Of a stretch of 64,000 nucleotides of DNA, positions 27,205 through 37,012 are shown in pieces. The DNA lies in the NCBI RefSeq assembly GCF_014638915.1, contig NZ_BMFQ01000001.1:310001-374000 (forward strand), read 5' to 3'. Position numbers and translations under genes: made by a program. This DNA comes from Xanthomarina arctica. GTDB lineage: Bacteria; Bacteroidota; Bacteroidia; Flavobacteriales; Flavobacteriaceae. The notes beneath the pieces are model-generated. The model did no database searches and had not been told where the DNA came from. It was given only the letters and a program-made list of their open reading frames with translations. Each line of letters opens with the position of its first letter. Position 1 is the stretch's first letter.

Positions 27205-29004
27205 ATGGACATGAAATCTTTAATAAAACAATTTTTGCTTTGGAGATATAAACATATTTCCCAGAAAAACTTTGTTTTATTTTTGAGTGCCTTTGTTGGG
27301 TTATCGGCTGGTCTTGCTGCTGTAACTTTAAAAAACATAACCTATTCCATTCAAGTTTCGCTTGAAGAAGGCATTGTTTTTTCTCAAAATCAATTGTATT
27401 TTATTCTACCCATAGTAGGACTATTGTTGGTGTATCTTATTAAGAAATACATGTTTCGAAAAGAGATGTCTCCTTCAGTACCTCCTTATATTAAACGGGC
27501 AGTTCCATCCCTTTTATATTCGCTTTTAAGGCAAAAAGGACTTCTTTCTTATAAATTAATTTACCACCCATTAATACTTGCGCCTTTAACTATTGGTTTT
27601 GGTGGTTCTGTAGGATTACTAGGCCCTGCCATTACTTCGGGTTCTGCCATTAGTTCTAATTTGAGTAGGTTAATGCATATCGACAAGAAAACACGAACCT
27701 TACTTATAGCATGTGCTACTGCAGGAGCCATAGCATCAATGTTTAAATCGCCTATTGCGGCCATCGTTTTTGCTGTTGAAGTCTTTAGCTTAGACTTAAC
27801 TTTTGTGTCTTTATTACCTTTGTTGATCGCGTCAATTTCGTCGGTATTAACCTCTTATTTTTTCCTTGGAGATGAGGTTCTTTTTAATTTCACGTTAACC
27901 GATAAATTTACCATAAACGATACCGCATTTTATATCATATTGGGTCTTGTAACAGGAATTGCATCGATCTATTTCACAAAAATTTACTTTGCTATTTATG
28001 CCTTCTTTGACAGGTTTAAAACCAAATTTATTAAACTACTTGTTGGCGGTTCCTCTATTGGGGTTATGCTTTATTTTATTCCACCTCTTTATGGTGAAGG
28101 TTTAAGTTTTACAAGAGATTTATTTGATGGAAATCATTTACATGCCTTAGGATCGAACTTATTTGATGATTATTTAGATAATATTTGGGTTGTAATTGTA
28201 TTACTGATTGGGTTTACTATTTTTAAAGTTATTGCCATGACTACTACCTTTGCTGCTGGAGGAGTTGGCGGAGTTATTGTGCCAACCATGGTTATGGGGA
28301 GTGCTTTAGGTAACGTGGTTGCCAAAGTAATTAATAACATTGGGTTTGGCCATCAGGTATCAGAATCTAATTTCACTTTAATTGGAATGGCAGGACTGAT
28401 TGCTGGGGTAATTCATGCACCACTGACTGCCATTTTTTTAATTGCTGAAATTACTGGAGGCTATGAATTATTTTTGCCATTAATGATTACCGTTGCTATT
28501 TCGTATATGATTACTAAAAATTATATGGAACACACCATTTACACCAAAGAACTAGCTGAAAGAGGTAACTTATTAACCCACGATAAAGATCATAATGTTC
28601 TTACTTCCATGAATATTGATAGTGTTATTGAACAAGACTTTATAAAATTACAACCGGAAATGTCTTTGGGAGACATGCTACATAAAGGTGTTTCAAAATC
28701 TAATAGAAACTTATTTCCTGTTATAAATCAAGATAATATTTTGGTAGGAATCATACTTTTAGATGATATTAGAAGTATCATGTTCGATCAATCTTTATAT
28801 GAGTCAACATCGGTGGAAACATTTATGCATATCCCTCCTGGTTTTATAGATTATGAAAAAGATTCAATGCGGATCGTTATGCAAAAATTTCAAGATACAA
28901 ATGCTTGGAACTTACCAGTTATTAAGAACGGAAAATATTATGGTTTTGTCTCTAAATCTAAATTATTAACAGCATATAGACGCGAATTAATTAACTTTAC
29001 TTAA
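27205..29004 (+). CDS. ClC-family chloride channel/transporter with CBS domains
   Basis: The 599-residue protein has a ClC membrane domain (about 20-430) and two C-terminal CBS domains (about 455-590). Selectivity-filter segments are recognisable: GFGGSVGLLGP (132-141) and AAGGVGGVIVPTMVMGSALG. In the first, the position of the usual external gating Glu (GxEGP) is Leu139, which would change or abolish proton coupling. Its stop overlaps the start of the following small membrane-protein gene by 1 bp. Confidence 0.93.
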   Translation: MDMKSLIKQFLLWRYKHISQKNFVLFLSAFVGLSAGLAAVTLKNITYSIQVSLEEGIVFSQNQLYFILPIVGLLLVYLIKKYMFRKEMSPSVPPYIKRAVPSLLYSLLRQKGLLSYKLIYHPLILAPLTIGFGGSVGLLGPAITSGSAISSNLSRLMHIDKKTRTLLIACATAGAIASMFKSPIAAIVFAVEVFSLDLTFVSLLPLLIASISSVLTSYFFLGDEVLFNFTLTDKFTINDTAFYIILGLVTGIASIYFTKIYFAIYAFFDRFKTKFIKLLVGGSSIGVMLYFIPPLYGEGLSFTRDLFDGNHLHALGSNLFDDYLDNIWVVIVLLIGFTIFKVIAMTTTFAAGGVGGVIVPTMVMGSALGNVVAKVINNIGFGHQVSESNFTLIGMAGLIAGVIHAPLTAIFLIAEITGGYELFLPLMITVAISYMITKNYMEHTIYTKELAERGNLLTHDKDHNVLTSMNIDSVIEQDFIKLQPEMSLGDMLHKGVSKSNRNLFPVINQDNILVGIILLDDIRSIMFDQSLYESTSVETFMHIPPGFIDYEKDSMRIVMQKFQDTNAWNLPVIKNGKYYGFVSKSKLLTAYRRELINFT

Positions 29005-29255
29005 TGAAAATTTCTATTATTAAAACCATCACTAGCATCCTACTTGTCCTTTCAATAGGAAGTATTCTTGCAGGCTATTTATTAGATGTTACTTATTCAC
29101 AAAAACTTATTGGCTTTGGAGTTGTTGGTCTATTTTTACTTGTTTTTCCTTTGTTTTCATATTATAGATGGAAAGATAGAGACATGAAAGATTACATGAT
29201 TAACAAGGAGAATTTAGACAAAATGAGAGAATATAAGGAAAAGAAAGGTTCTTAG
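29004..29255 (+). CDS. Small two-helix membrane protein
   Basis: The 83-residue protein has two hydrophobic segments (about 8-28 and 34-53) and a charged C-terminal tail (WKDRDMKDYMINKENLDKMREYKEKKGS). Its ATG shares one base with the ClC stop codon, so it is translationally coupled. It may be an accessory protein of the channel. No family recognised. Confidence 0.72.
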   Translation: MKISIIKTITSILLVLSIGSILAGYLLDVTYSQKLIGFGVVGLFLLVFPLFSYYRWKDRDMKDYMINKENLDKMREYKEKKGS

Positions 29256-29701
29256 TTTAAATTTCTTCTTTCTATAAAAAAGCGTTTCATTAAGCTAGAA
29301 GCCTCTTCAGCTAAAACACCACCAACCATAATAGTTTTTGGATGTAACTTTGTTCCTAAGGCTGTACAGCCTCTTTCATCGTCTTTGGCTCCATATATAA
29401 TTTTACTTATTTGACTCCAATACAAAGCTCCTGCACACATCTGACAAGGTTCTAAAGTAACATACAATGTGCAATCTTTTAAATATTTGCCACCTAAAAA
29501 ATTGGATGCTGCTGTAATTGCCTGCATTTCTGCATGAGCAGTAACATCAGTTAAAAGTTCGGTTAAATTATGGGCTCTGGCAATAATCCGATTTTCAACT
29601 ACAATAACGGCTCCAACAGGAATTTCGCCTTTATCAAAAGCTATTTCTGCTTCTTGAAGTGCTTTTTTCATAAAATAACTATCATCAAACATGTTTTCCA
29701 T
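29252..29701 (-). CDS. tadA: tRNA-specific adenosine deaminase
   Basis: The 149-residue protein has the cytidine/adenosine deaminase zinc motifs HAEMQAI (His and catalytic Glu) and PCQMCAGAL (two Cys), with the TadA-typical spacing and the downstream YGAKDDERGC. TadA converts A34 to inosine in tRNA-Arg(ACG). A guanine-deaminase-like alternative is possible but less likely. Its 3' end overlaps the convergent small membrane gene by 4 bp. Confidence 0.88.
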   Translation of the reverse strand: MENMFDDSYFMKKALQEAEIAFDKGEIPVGAVIVVENRIIARAHNLTELLTDVTAHAEMQAITAASNFLGGKYLKDCTLYVTLEPCQMCAGALYWSQISKIIYGAKDDERGCTALGTKLHPKTIMVGGVLAEEASSLMKRFFIERRNLN

Positions 29702-29713
29702 ACCTGTAAAAAT

Positions 29714-29743
29714 AAAAAAAGACAGCTATAAATGTATAGCTGT
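29714..29743 (-). terminator. Hairpin with U-run just upstream of tadA
   Basis: ACAGCTATA at 29722-29730 pairs with TATAGCTGT at 29735-29743, 4-nt loop. On the minus strand it is followed by a T-rich run and then the tadA ATG about 20 nt later, so it is shaped like a terminator or attenuator in the tadA leader. Confidence 0.5.
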
Positions 29744-29921
29744 TTTCAAATTATTCAAATAAAAATCAATTCGTTTTCAATAACCTCATGAGTGGCACTA
29801 TTTCAATGTCCATTAATACTTAAAATATAAAATTCTTAAAACAAGAATTATATTTTAAAATATGCATCAAAACCACCAAAATAACTTCTATTTTAATAAT
29901 TTTACTGAATATCTTGTAACA

Positions 29922-31694
29922 ATGACTACAACACTTTTGAAATCTATCAATTCGCCTGAAGACTTACGTAAGATACCTGTCAAGCAACTTCCTAATCTTG
30001 CCAAGGAGTTAAGACGCTTTATTATTCAAATTGTCGCAACTAAAGAAGGCCATTTAGGAGCAAGTCTAGGTGTTGTTGAGCTTACCATTGCCTTACACTA
30101 CGTATTTAACACGCCCAAAGATTTACTTATTTGGGATGTGGGTCATCAAGCTTATGGACACAAAATATTAACTGGTAGAAGAGATATATTTGATACCAAT
30201 AGGCAGTTACATGGTATAAGTGGTTTTCCTAAAAGAGAAGAAAGTGACTATGATGCTTTTGGAGTTGGACATTCTTCGACTTCAATTTCAGCCGCTTTAG
30301 GAATGGCAATTGCTTCACAATTAAATGGAGATGATAACAAACAACATATTGCTGTTATTGGAGATGCTTCCATTGCAAGCGGCATGGCCTTTGAAGGTTT
30401 AAATCATGCTGGTGTTACGACTGCAAATTTACTAGTTATTTTAAATGACAATGCCATTGGAATAGATCCATCGGTTGGAGCTTTGAAGCAATATTTAACT
30501 AATGTTAAGAAAGGAACACAAAAGCAAGACAATATTTTTGAAGCCCTAAATTTTAATTATTCAGGACCTGTAGATGGGCATAATCTCACCGAGTTAATTT
30601 CTGAATTAGAACGTTTAAAAACGGTAAAAGGCCCAAAGTTTTTACATGTTATTACAAAAAAAGGGAAAGGTTTAAAACAAGCTGAAGATAATCAAGTCAC
30701 CTATCATGCGCCTGGAAAATTCGATGCAGATACGGGAGAATTGGCTGTAAAAACGAGTAACAAACTACCACCAAAATATCAAGATGTTTTTGGTGTTACT
30801 CTTGTCGAATTAGCCAAGAAAAACAAAAAAATTATTGGTATAACTCCAGCAATGCCAACAGGTAGTTCACTAAAGTTTATGATGGAAGAAATTCCTGATC
30901 GCGCTTTTGATGTAGGCATAGCAGAACAGCATGCAGTAACACTAGCAGCGGGAATGGCTACACAAGGGTTAATTCCTTTTTGCAATATCTATTCCACCTT
31001 TTTACAACGTGCCTACGACCAGGTTATTCATGATGTGGCCATACAGAATCTCCCTGTTATCTTTTGTTTAGATCGTGCCGGTTTGGTTGGTCAAGATGGT
31101 GCGACCCATCATGGTGTTTTTGACTTAGCCTATTTACGTTGCATACCAAATTTTATTATTTTTGCTCCAAGAAACGAAATCGAACTTCGTAATATTATGT
31201 ACACTTCGCAATTAGGGAAATTAAAACATCCTATTGCTATAAGATATCCTAGAGGTAGAGGTGTTACTTTAGATTGGGAAAAAGATTTTTCAGAAATTGA
31301 AATAGGGACTGCCGTTCAATTAAAGAAAGGCTCAAAAATAGCCGTACTAACCATAGGAACTATTGCTGTAAATGTTTCTGAGGCTATTGACATTTTAAAT
31401 GATGTAGACACCGTTTCGCATTACGACATGCGCTTTGTAAAACCATTAGATGAAAAACTATTACATCATATTTGTGGCACTTACGAAACCATTTTTACAG
31501 TGGAAGATGGTTGTATTCATGGTGGTTTTGGAAGCGCAATTTTAGAATTTGCTTCAAAACATAACTACAAGAACACTTTTAAGTTAATTGGGATTCCAGA
31601 CAAGTTTGTAGAACATGGTACAACAGAAGAGTTGCAACAACTATACCTTTTGGATAGCCTTTCCATTTCAAAGCAAATCTCTAAATTTTTATAA
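29922..31694 (+). CDS. dxs: 1-deoxy-D-xylulose-5-phosphate synthase
   Basis: Starting at the ATG at 29922 (MTTTLLKSINSPEDLRKIP) gives 590 residues, the common length; the ORF is open for 20 more codons upstream of low-quality sequence. Thiamine-diphosphate motifs are present (GDASIASGMAFEGLNHAG ... NDNAIGI), as are the transketolase-like pyrimidine domain (GIAEQHAVTLAAGMA, LDRAGLVGQDGATHHG) and the C-terminal domain. It condenses pyruvate and glyceraldehyde 3-phosphate at the start of the MEP isoprenoid pathway. Confidence 0.96.
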   Translation: MTTTLLKSINSPEDLRKIPVKQLPNLAKELRRFIIQIVATKEGHLGASLGVVELTIALHYVFNTPKDLLIWDVGHQAYGHKILTGRRDIFDTNRQLHGISGFPKREESDYDAFGVGHSSTSISAALGMAIASQLNGDDNKQHIAVIGDASIASGMAFEGLNHAGVTTANLLVILNDNAIGIDPSVGALKQYLTNVKKGTQKQDNIFEALNFNYSGPVDGHNLTELISELERLKTVKGPKFLHVITKKGKGLKQAEDNQVTYHAPGKFDADTGELAVKTSNKLPPKYQDVFGVTLVELAKKNKKIIGITPAMPTGSSLKFMMEEIPDRAFDVGIAEQHAVTLAAGMATQGLIPFCNIYSTFLQRAYDQVIHDVAIQNLPVIFCLDRAGLVGQDGATHHGVFDLAYLRCIPNFIIFAPRNEIELRNIMYTSQLGKLKHPIAIRYPRGRGVTLDWEKDFSEIEIGTAVQLKKGSKIAVLTIGTIAVNVSEAIDILNDVDTVSHYDMRFVKPLDEKLLHHICGTYETIFTVEDGCIHGGFGSAILEFASKHNYKNTFKLIGIPDKFVEHGTTEELQQLYLLDSLSISKQISKFL

Positions 31695-31719
31695 TCATTT
31701 CTATTTCTCAAAATATTTT

Positions 31720-31755
31720 ATAAAAAAAAGGTGACTTTTTCAAGTCACCTTTAAA
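31720..31755. terminator. Terminator between dxs and the convergent T9SS protein gene
   Basis: AAGGTGACT and AGTCACCTT form a 9-bp stem (about 31729-31752). On the minus strand a run of eight T follows, so it best serves the T9SS gene; the plus-strand run is shorter. Confidence 0.85.
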
Positions 31756-31776
31756 ATATATTAAACTAAGCTACGC

Positions 31777-34700
31777 TTATTTTATAATAAACTTTTTGGT
31801 TTCAGTAACCGTGCCATTTGAAAATTTAGCAAGATATAAACCTGAGCTTAAACTTAATGACAATTGTTTTTTACTGTTAGAACTCATGTTTAAAGTCGAG
31901 TTATAAACTAATTGACCACTTAAGTTGTAAATAGCTAAATCCATTTTTCCTAAATTAGATTTAGAAGCAATAGTAATCTCACCATTAGAAGCCGTTGGAT
32001 ATAATGTTAAATCTGAAGCTAGCGCATTTTCTTCAACACTTAAAGAACCTGAAGAAAACATACCAGAGAAAACACCTCTACCATGAGTAGCAGCAAATAC
32101 CATATTATCATTTCTTAAGTCTAAATCCAATACTTTAACATTACTCATACCATTAAATGCTGGGTACCAATTTGGTGAAGTTGAAGAGAAGTTATTTGAA
32201 TACCAAACTCCTAGTTCTGTTCCAATAATCACTTCTTCCAAATTTAATGGGTTTTGTAAAATTGTTTTTACTGGTAAATCTGGTAAGTCACCATCTTTGG
32301 CTTGCCAAGTAGCTCCACCATCATTAGTGAACCAAATATTATTTACACCATAATTGTGCATGGTTACAAAAATATCAGCTTCAGTCTGTCCAAACTCAAT
32401 ATCAGATACACTACCTACCAATAGATTTCCATCTAAAGCTGTCCATGTAGGACTTGCAGTGTTTGCATTTGAAATTAATAGAACATCACCTAATAAACTT
32501 CCTACAATTAATTTTGAAGATCCTGTAGTATATGGAGATACCGTTAATGCAGTAACTCTTGTTGTTAAAGAAGCATCTGTTAAGTCTGTACTTGATAATG
32601 TTCCTGCAGATTTGATTCCAGAGTATCTTTTTATTATTGCATTTGCACCGGAAGTATAATTAGAATATAAAATATCTAAATTAGAATCTAAAGCTTGCGG
32701 ATTAATAAAAGATCCGTTGCTAGCACTTTCATTATTAATAGTAACGTTATCACCAAGAGATCCATTAGCATTTAAGAAACGTAAATTAACACCTGAATTA
32801 TAAACATAGTTTCTAATAAAATATCTGTCGGTACCATCTTGATCGAAGAAGGTATATGCACCATCACCTCCATAAGGTTCTGTAGAATCGTCTACTCCTG
32901 TAGGGTTGGCATTTTGCATTAATTGTGTTCCGTTATCTTGTAAACCTCCGGCAAAATAATCGCCTGTAAGAGCTGTAGTTGGAGCTACACCAACAGTATA
33001 ATACTGAGATGTATTATATCCCGTGCTTCTGTATTGTGTAAGTGTTCCTCCATTAGCAGAATAATAAACACCACCATCGTTACCCATGACAATTTTATTA
33101 TGATCTGTATGTCCAAATGCTAAAATATGCTGATCGGCATGAACTTCTTGAAATCCAAAACCACCATACCAATGAGAAAATTGGGTCCAAGCAGTAGCTC
33201 CATTTGTAGATTTAAACAAATCGATACCACCAGTGTAAACTATTTCGTCGTTTGTTGGATCTACTTCTAACATTAAATCATAAAAAGCTTGACCTCTTGT
33301 AAAATCTGATGCGGCTATTCCTGTGTCTGCATCATTAGGTAATGTTTTGGTTTGCACTAAAAATGCAGGAACAAAACCTGTGGTAGTTTTTTTAATAGTT
33401 ACTCCTCCAGCTGTTAATTCAGCTAACACATAAACCTTGTTTGGAGTAGTTGAAGAAATGGCTATTTGAGTTCTTGCTCCTCCACTAACAGCATAAACTT
33501 GGGTAAAGGTAGTTCCATCTGTAGATGAAAATATAATTCCTCCTCCATCTCCATATAATTTACTTTGAGTTGTAGATATCCAAATTTTACCATCAGGTCC
33601 AATTTCTATATCGTTTGGACAATGCTTGTGTCCTGCTTCTGTTAAAGGCAAATTAAGTTCAATCCAATTTGCACCTCCATCTACAGATTTATATACTCCG
33701 TATGAAAGTCCGCCAATTGTGGTTGCTGCATTTGATGATCCATATAACGCATCGGCTGCAGCTAAATAAATTTCAGATACACCGCCATTATTTCTTACTT
33801 TAATATCATTTATATGTTGAATTCCAGGAACTACTGTGGCAGTAAAATCACCTGTAGCAGGATTTAAAGAACCGTTTACGGTTGCACCAGAAGCCAAAGC
33901 ATCTTCAATTAAATCTCCATCTGCCATACTAACCATTACAGAAGGTATGGTAATAGTAGCATCTTCTCCTCCCATTGGTACTGGTTCTCCAGGAACGTTA
34001 TTTAATACAATAGCACCAATTGCACCTGCAAGTTGTGCATTTTTTACTTTAATTACAAAAGAACAATCTCCTCTTCTAATTACAGCAATTTTACCAGCTG
34101 CACTAGGACCAAAAGAAGTACATGCTTGTGTAGGTACTCCTGTTGCATCATTAGCTAAAATAAAGTCGGCTGTTAAGGTTGTTGTAATTTCTGGCCCAAA
34201 GTTTGTAGTTGGGAAAGATTGATAATTTCCTGCTATACTTGAAGGCGTATTTACCGTTATATTTGAAGAAGATACAAAATAACTAACTCCTGTACTTCCA
34301 CCAAAAATATTTATCCATGTATCACCACCATCTGTAGATTTCCATACTCCATCTCCATTTACAGAACCATCAGTATGCCCTACGTAAGACTCACCAGTTC
34401 CAACATAAAATGTGTTCGTATTGATTGGATCATAAGTAATAGATGAAACTGCTAAGTTTTCAGGGATATCAACTCTTTCCCAAACGCTACTAGCACTAGA
34501 AATATTTGTGTTTTTCCATAAACCTCCACTAACTCCACCAGCAAAAACGGTATTGTCTGAAGTATCGTTAGGATCGAACATTACTGCTCTGGTTCTTCCT
34601 CCAACATTGTTTGGACCACGTTCAATCCACCCATTATTTAAAGCATCTCCAGGAACTCTTCCATTTATTAAATCATTATTTCTTTGATTCAAAAGCTCTT

Positions 34701-35013
34701 TTTGAAGTTCCGCTACCTTAATAGGTGTTGGTCTTCCTAAAGCTGGATTCATAGTTAAAATCCATTGTTCTTCATTATACTTGTTTGGAGTCATTCTATG
34801 CTCCTTTCTCTCTTGTTTTGATAATAACAAATCTTCCTGAAAAGGATTATTATCTATGTATTCTTGGTGCTGTTGTTTCAATTCATCTACTGAAACTAAA
34901 GCCACTTCATTTTCTAAAGCCTCTTCATTTATTGTCGCGTCATCTTTGGTAATTACAAAAACGGCTAGAGCAATAAGTAAGACGCTAAAAATTAATAGGG
35001 AAATTTTTTTCAT
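31777..35013 (-). CDS. Large secreted protein: BNR/VPS10-like repeats, PA domain, T9SS sorting signal
   Basis: The 1078-residue product begins with a membrane-type signal (KKISLLIFSVLLIALAVFVI). It has repeated beta-propeller blades of the sialidase/VPS10 type (WKSTDGGDTW, YKSVDGGANW, WFTNDGGATW). A protease-associated domain is inserted at about 265-400 (GKIAVIRRGDCSFVIKVKNAQ). The C-terminal 75 residues are a type A T9SS sorting domain (LYPTASNGEITI ... KKFIIK). It should be exported by T9SS and cell-surface bound or released. No catalytic residues were identified. Confidence 0.88.
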   Translation of the reverse strand: MKKISLLIFSVLLIALAVFVITKDDATINEEALENEVALVSVDELKQQHQEYIDNNPFQEDLLLSKQERKEHRMTPNKYNEEQWILTMNPALGRPTPIKVAELQKELLNQRNNDLINGRVPGDALNNGWIERGPNNVGGRTRAVMFDPNDTSDNTVFAGGVSGGLWKNTNISSASSVWERVDIPENLAVSSITYDPINTNTFYVGTGESYVGHTDGSVNGDGVWKSTDGGDTWINIFGGSTGVSYFVSSSNITVNTPSSIAGNYQSFPTTNFGPEITTTLTADFILANDATGVPTQACTSFGPSAAGKIAVIRRGDCSFVIKVKNAQLAGAIGAIVLNNVPGEPVPMGGEDATITIPSVMVSMADGDLIEDALASGATVNGSLNPATGDFTATVVPGIQHINDIKVRNNGGVSEIYLAAADALYGSSNAATTIGGLSYGVYKSVDGGANWIELNLPLTEAGHKHCPNDIEIGPDGKIWISTTQSKLYGDGGGIIFSSTDGTTFTQVYAVSGGARTQIAISSTTPNKVYVLAELTAGGVTIKKTTTGFVPAFLVQTKTLPNDADTGIAASDFTRGQAFYDLMLEVDPTNDEIVYTGGIDLFKSTNGATAWTQFSHWYGGFGFQEVHADQHILAFGHTDHNKIVMGNDGGVYYSANGGTLTQYRSTGYNTSQYYTVGVAPTTALTGDYFAGGLQDNGTQLMQNANPTGVDDSTEPYGGDGAYTFFDQDGTDRYFIRNYVYNSGVNLRFLNANGSLGDNVTINNESASNGSFINPQALDSNLDILYSNYTSGANAIIKRYSGIKSAGTLSSTDLTDASLTTRVTALTVSPYTTGSSKLIVGSLLGDVLLISNANTASPTWTALDGNLLVGSVSDIEFGQTEADIFVTMHNYGVNNIWFTNDGGATWQAKDGDLPDLPVKTILQNPLNLEEVIIGTELGVWYSNNFSSTSPNWYPAFNGMSNVKVLDLDLRNDNMVFAATHGRGVFSGMFSSGSLSVEENALASDLTLYPTASNGEITIASKSNLGKMDLAIYNLSGQLVYNSTLNMSSNSKKQLSLSLSSGLYLAKFSNGTVTETKKFIIK

Positions 35014-35184
35014 GTGTTATTTTATTTAGAATCGCTAAAATAATCGAAATTAATTTAGATTGCAAAAATCACACTCTTTTATTTTAATGTTAAATCCCTA
35101 TTTATCATATTCTTAAAAAAGAATAAATAAATAATTTCTTTGAATAGCTAAAAAGGATAAAATTGAAGAATTTTAAAATAACAC

Positions 35185-35316
35185 TTATTCTGAACCTGCA
35201 TAGTATTGCAAGGTATCCATTTCAGCATTTGTAGGAGTATTTATTTCACTCATAACCAATATACATGCAAAGACAACAAAAATGATGACAATTGCTCCAT
35301 AGATGTTTTTTCTCAT
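35185..35316 (-). CDS. 43-residue membrane peptide
   Basis: ATG at 35316 opens a 43-codon frame: MRKNIYGAIVIIFVVFACILV is one membrane helix, followed by a polar tail ending LQYYAGSE. It lies in the gap between dgt and the T9SS gene, in the same direction as both. It resembles the 33-residue peptide at 26992-27093 in its basic start and single helix. Unknown function; coding status is moderate. Confidence 0.5.
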   Translation of the reverse strand: MRKNIYGAIVIIFVVFACILVMSEINTPTNAEMDTLQYYAGSE

Positions 35317-35414
35317 TTTAGATAGATTTAATGTTCGGTTAAGTAAACGTACACATTAAATCGATTAAAAGCAACATTTATCCGACAAAAGACAAAAAAA
35401 ATCTTATTTTAATT

Positions 35415-36758
35415 TCACAAGGAAATCCCTTTTATCTTCTTAAATTTTAAAATAGCCTGACTATCAGATAGTAAGGACACTAAATGACAAACACTTAACA
35501 ACTTACTATATATAGAGCTGTTTTCATTATATTGAAGTTCTGGTACACTCTTTAAAATTAATAGATCGTAATTAGATTCTTTTTGTAGTGATTTATTAAT
35601 GAGGGCCTCCGTATAGATACCAAGAAGTGTACTAATAACCTGAAAACCTACTATTTCTTTATCTACAACCTCCTTAGACTGATAAACATTTTTGATACTT
35701 AACTTAATGATATCATTAATTTGAGCTTCATATTTACTTTTATCTAGTAAACCTGTGATAAAAGTGTCATTTAAAATGGCTTCTTCATGAGCTAAAAACA
35801 TATCAACAGCTTCATTTATCAATGTATTTATTGCTAGTGCTCTTAAATAACTTATTCTATCTTTTGTATTGGAAAGTTGATTGTACTTCTTGGAATTTAT
35901 AGAATGCCTAACTAAATTAATTAAATACTCTAAAGCATACTCTTCTTGAATAAGCCCCAAATTAATACCATCTTCAAAATCAATTATGGTATAACAAATA
36001 TCATCGGCTGCCTCTACCAAATATGTTAAAGGATGTCTTGAATAACTAATGTCGTTTTTCTCACCTCTTTTAATTAAACCCAACTCGTTTGCAACATCAA
36101 CAAACAATTCTTTTTCACTTTGAAAGAATCCAAATTTTTTATCTGCAATATGAGTACTAGGTTTTTTAGGCAAAGATTCTTTAGGGTATTTAGTAAATGC
36201 GCCTAGGGTTGCGTAGCTTAATCGCAAGCCACCTTCTCTCCCATTCCTGCTTTCAGTAATAATTTTAAATCCATTCGCATTTCCTTCAAAATCGCATAGA
36301 TCTTGAAATTCCTTCTCTGTTAGCTGTGTTTTATATTTATGTCCGTTACCCGATTTAAAAAATTCACCAATAGCTTTTTCACCTGAATGACCAAACGGGG
36401 GATTCCCAATATCATGCGTTAAGGCCGCTGCGGCAACTATGGCTCCAAAATCGTTTGCTTGATATCCATGAATTGTTTGTAGATGCGGATATTTTTCAAT
36501 TAATTTCGCTCCCACTTTTCGACCCAAGGTTCTTCCTACAACGCTAACCTCTAAACTATGTGTTAATCTAGTATGAACAAAATCCGTTTGAGATAATGGA
36601 ATAACTTGCGTTTTATCCTGAAGGCTTCTAAATTCTGAAGAAAATATAATCCTGTCGTAATCAACTTCAAAACCTAATCTGGTTTCATCTTGTTCTTTTC
36701 TTAAACGCTTATTTGTGTCTCCATAACGCTTTAAGGAGAGTAATTGTTCCCAATTCAT
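35415..36758 (-). CDS. dgt: Deoxyguanosinetriphosphate triphosphohydrolase (HD domain)
   Basis: The 447-residue protein has the dGTPase HD-domain signature: RLTHSLEVSVVGRTLG, LTHDIGNPPFGHSGE (HD pair) and the downstream EAADDICYTIIDFEDG. It hydrolyses dGTP to deoxyguanosine and tripolyphosphate, lowering dNTP pools. The typical N-terminal QDKTQV motif (residues 43-48) is present. It is monocistronic on the minus strand. Confidence 0.94.
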   Translation of the reverse strand: MNWEQLLSLKRYGDTNKRLRKEQDETRLGFEVDYDRIIFSSEFRSLQDKTQVIPLSQTDFVHTRLTHSLEVSVVGRTLGRKVGAKLIEKYPHLQTIHGYQANDFGAIVAAAALTHDIGNPPFGHSGEKAIGEFFKSGNGHKYKTQLTEKEFQDLCDFEGNANGFKIITESRNGREGGLRLSYATLGAFTKYPKESLPKKPSTHIADKKFGFFQSEKELFVDVANELGLIKRGEKNDISYSRHPLTYLVEAADDICYTIIDFEDGINLGLIQEEYALEYLINLVRHSINSKKYNQLSNTKDRISYLRALAINTLINEAVDMFLAHEEAILNDTFITGLLDKSKYEAQINDIIKLSIKNVYQSKEVVDKEIVGFQVISTLLGIYTEALINKSLQKESNYDLLILKSVPELQYNENSSIYSKLLSVCHLVSLLSDSQAILKFKKIKGISL

Positions 36759-36890
36759 AGTTACTATTTATCCAGTGCAAGATACATTTTTCATCTTTTA
36801 ATATGTCATTTTTTTAAATCAGATATAAATAAATCCATTGGAATTCATGTTAAGAAATAGTTTCTAAAAACTACACGTTGTGTAAATCAC

Positions 36891-36968
36891 ATAACTTTTA
36901 AGTAACTGTTTTATTACAATCGTTTAACCCTCTATTAACGCCAACTTTACAAAGTTGCAGTTTCTTTG
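36891..36968 (+). promoter_or_regulatory. Pho-box-like array and promoter of the 37013 lipoprotein gene
   Basis: Six hexamers recur at exactly 11-bp steps from 36891 to 36951: ATAACT, GTAACT, ATTACA, TTAACC, TTAACG and TTTACA. Nine nt after the last comes TTTCTTTG (36961-36968), one mismatch from TAnnTTTG. Direct repeats of TT(A/C/T)ACA at 11 bp are the pattern of Bacillus PhoP and, in period, of E. coli PhoB. The -33 region is covered by the array, as expected for an activated promoter. Confidence 0.7.
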
Positions 36969-37012
36969 CCACAGAAATTTACCTAGATAAACCTATATTA
37001 AAAACTAAGAAA

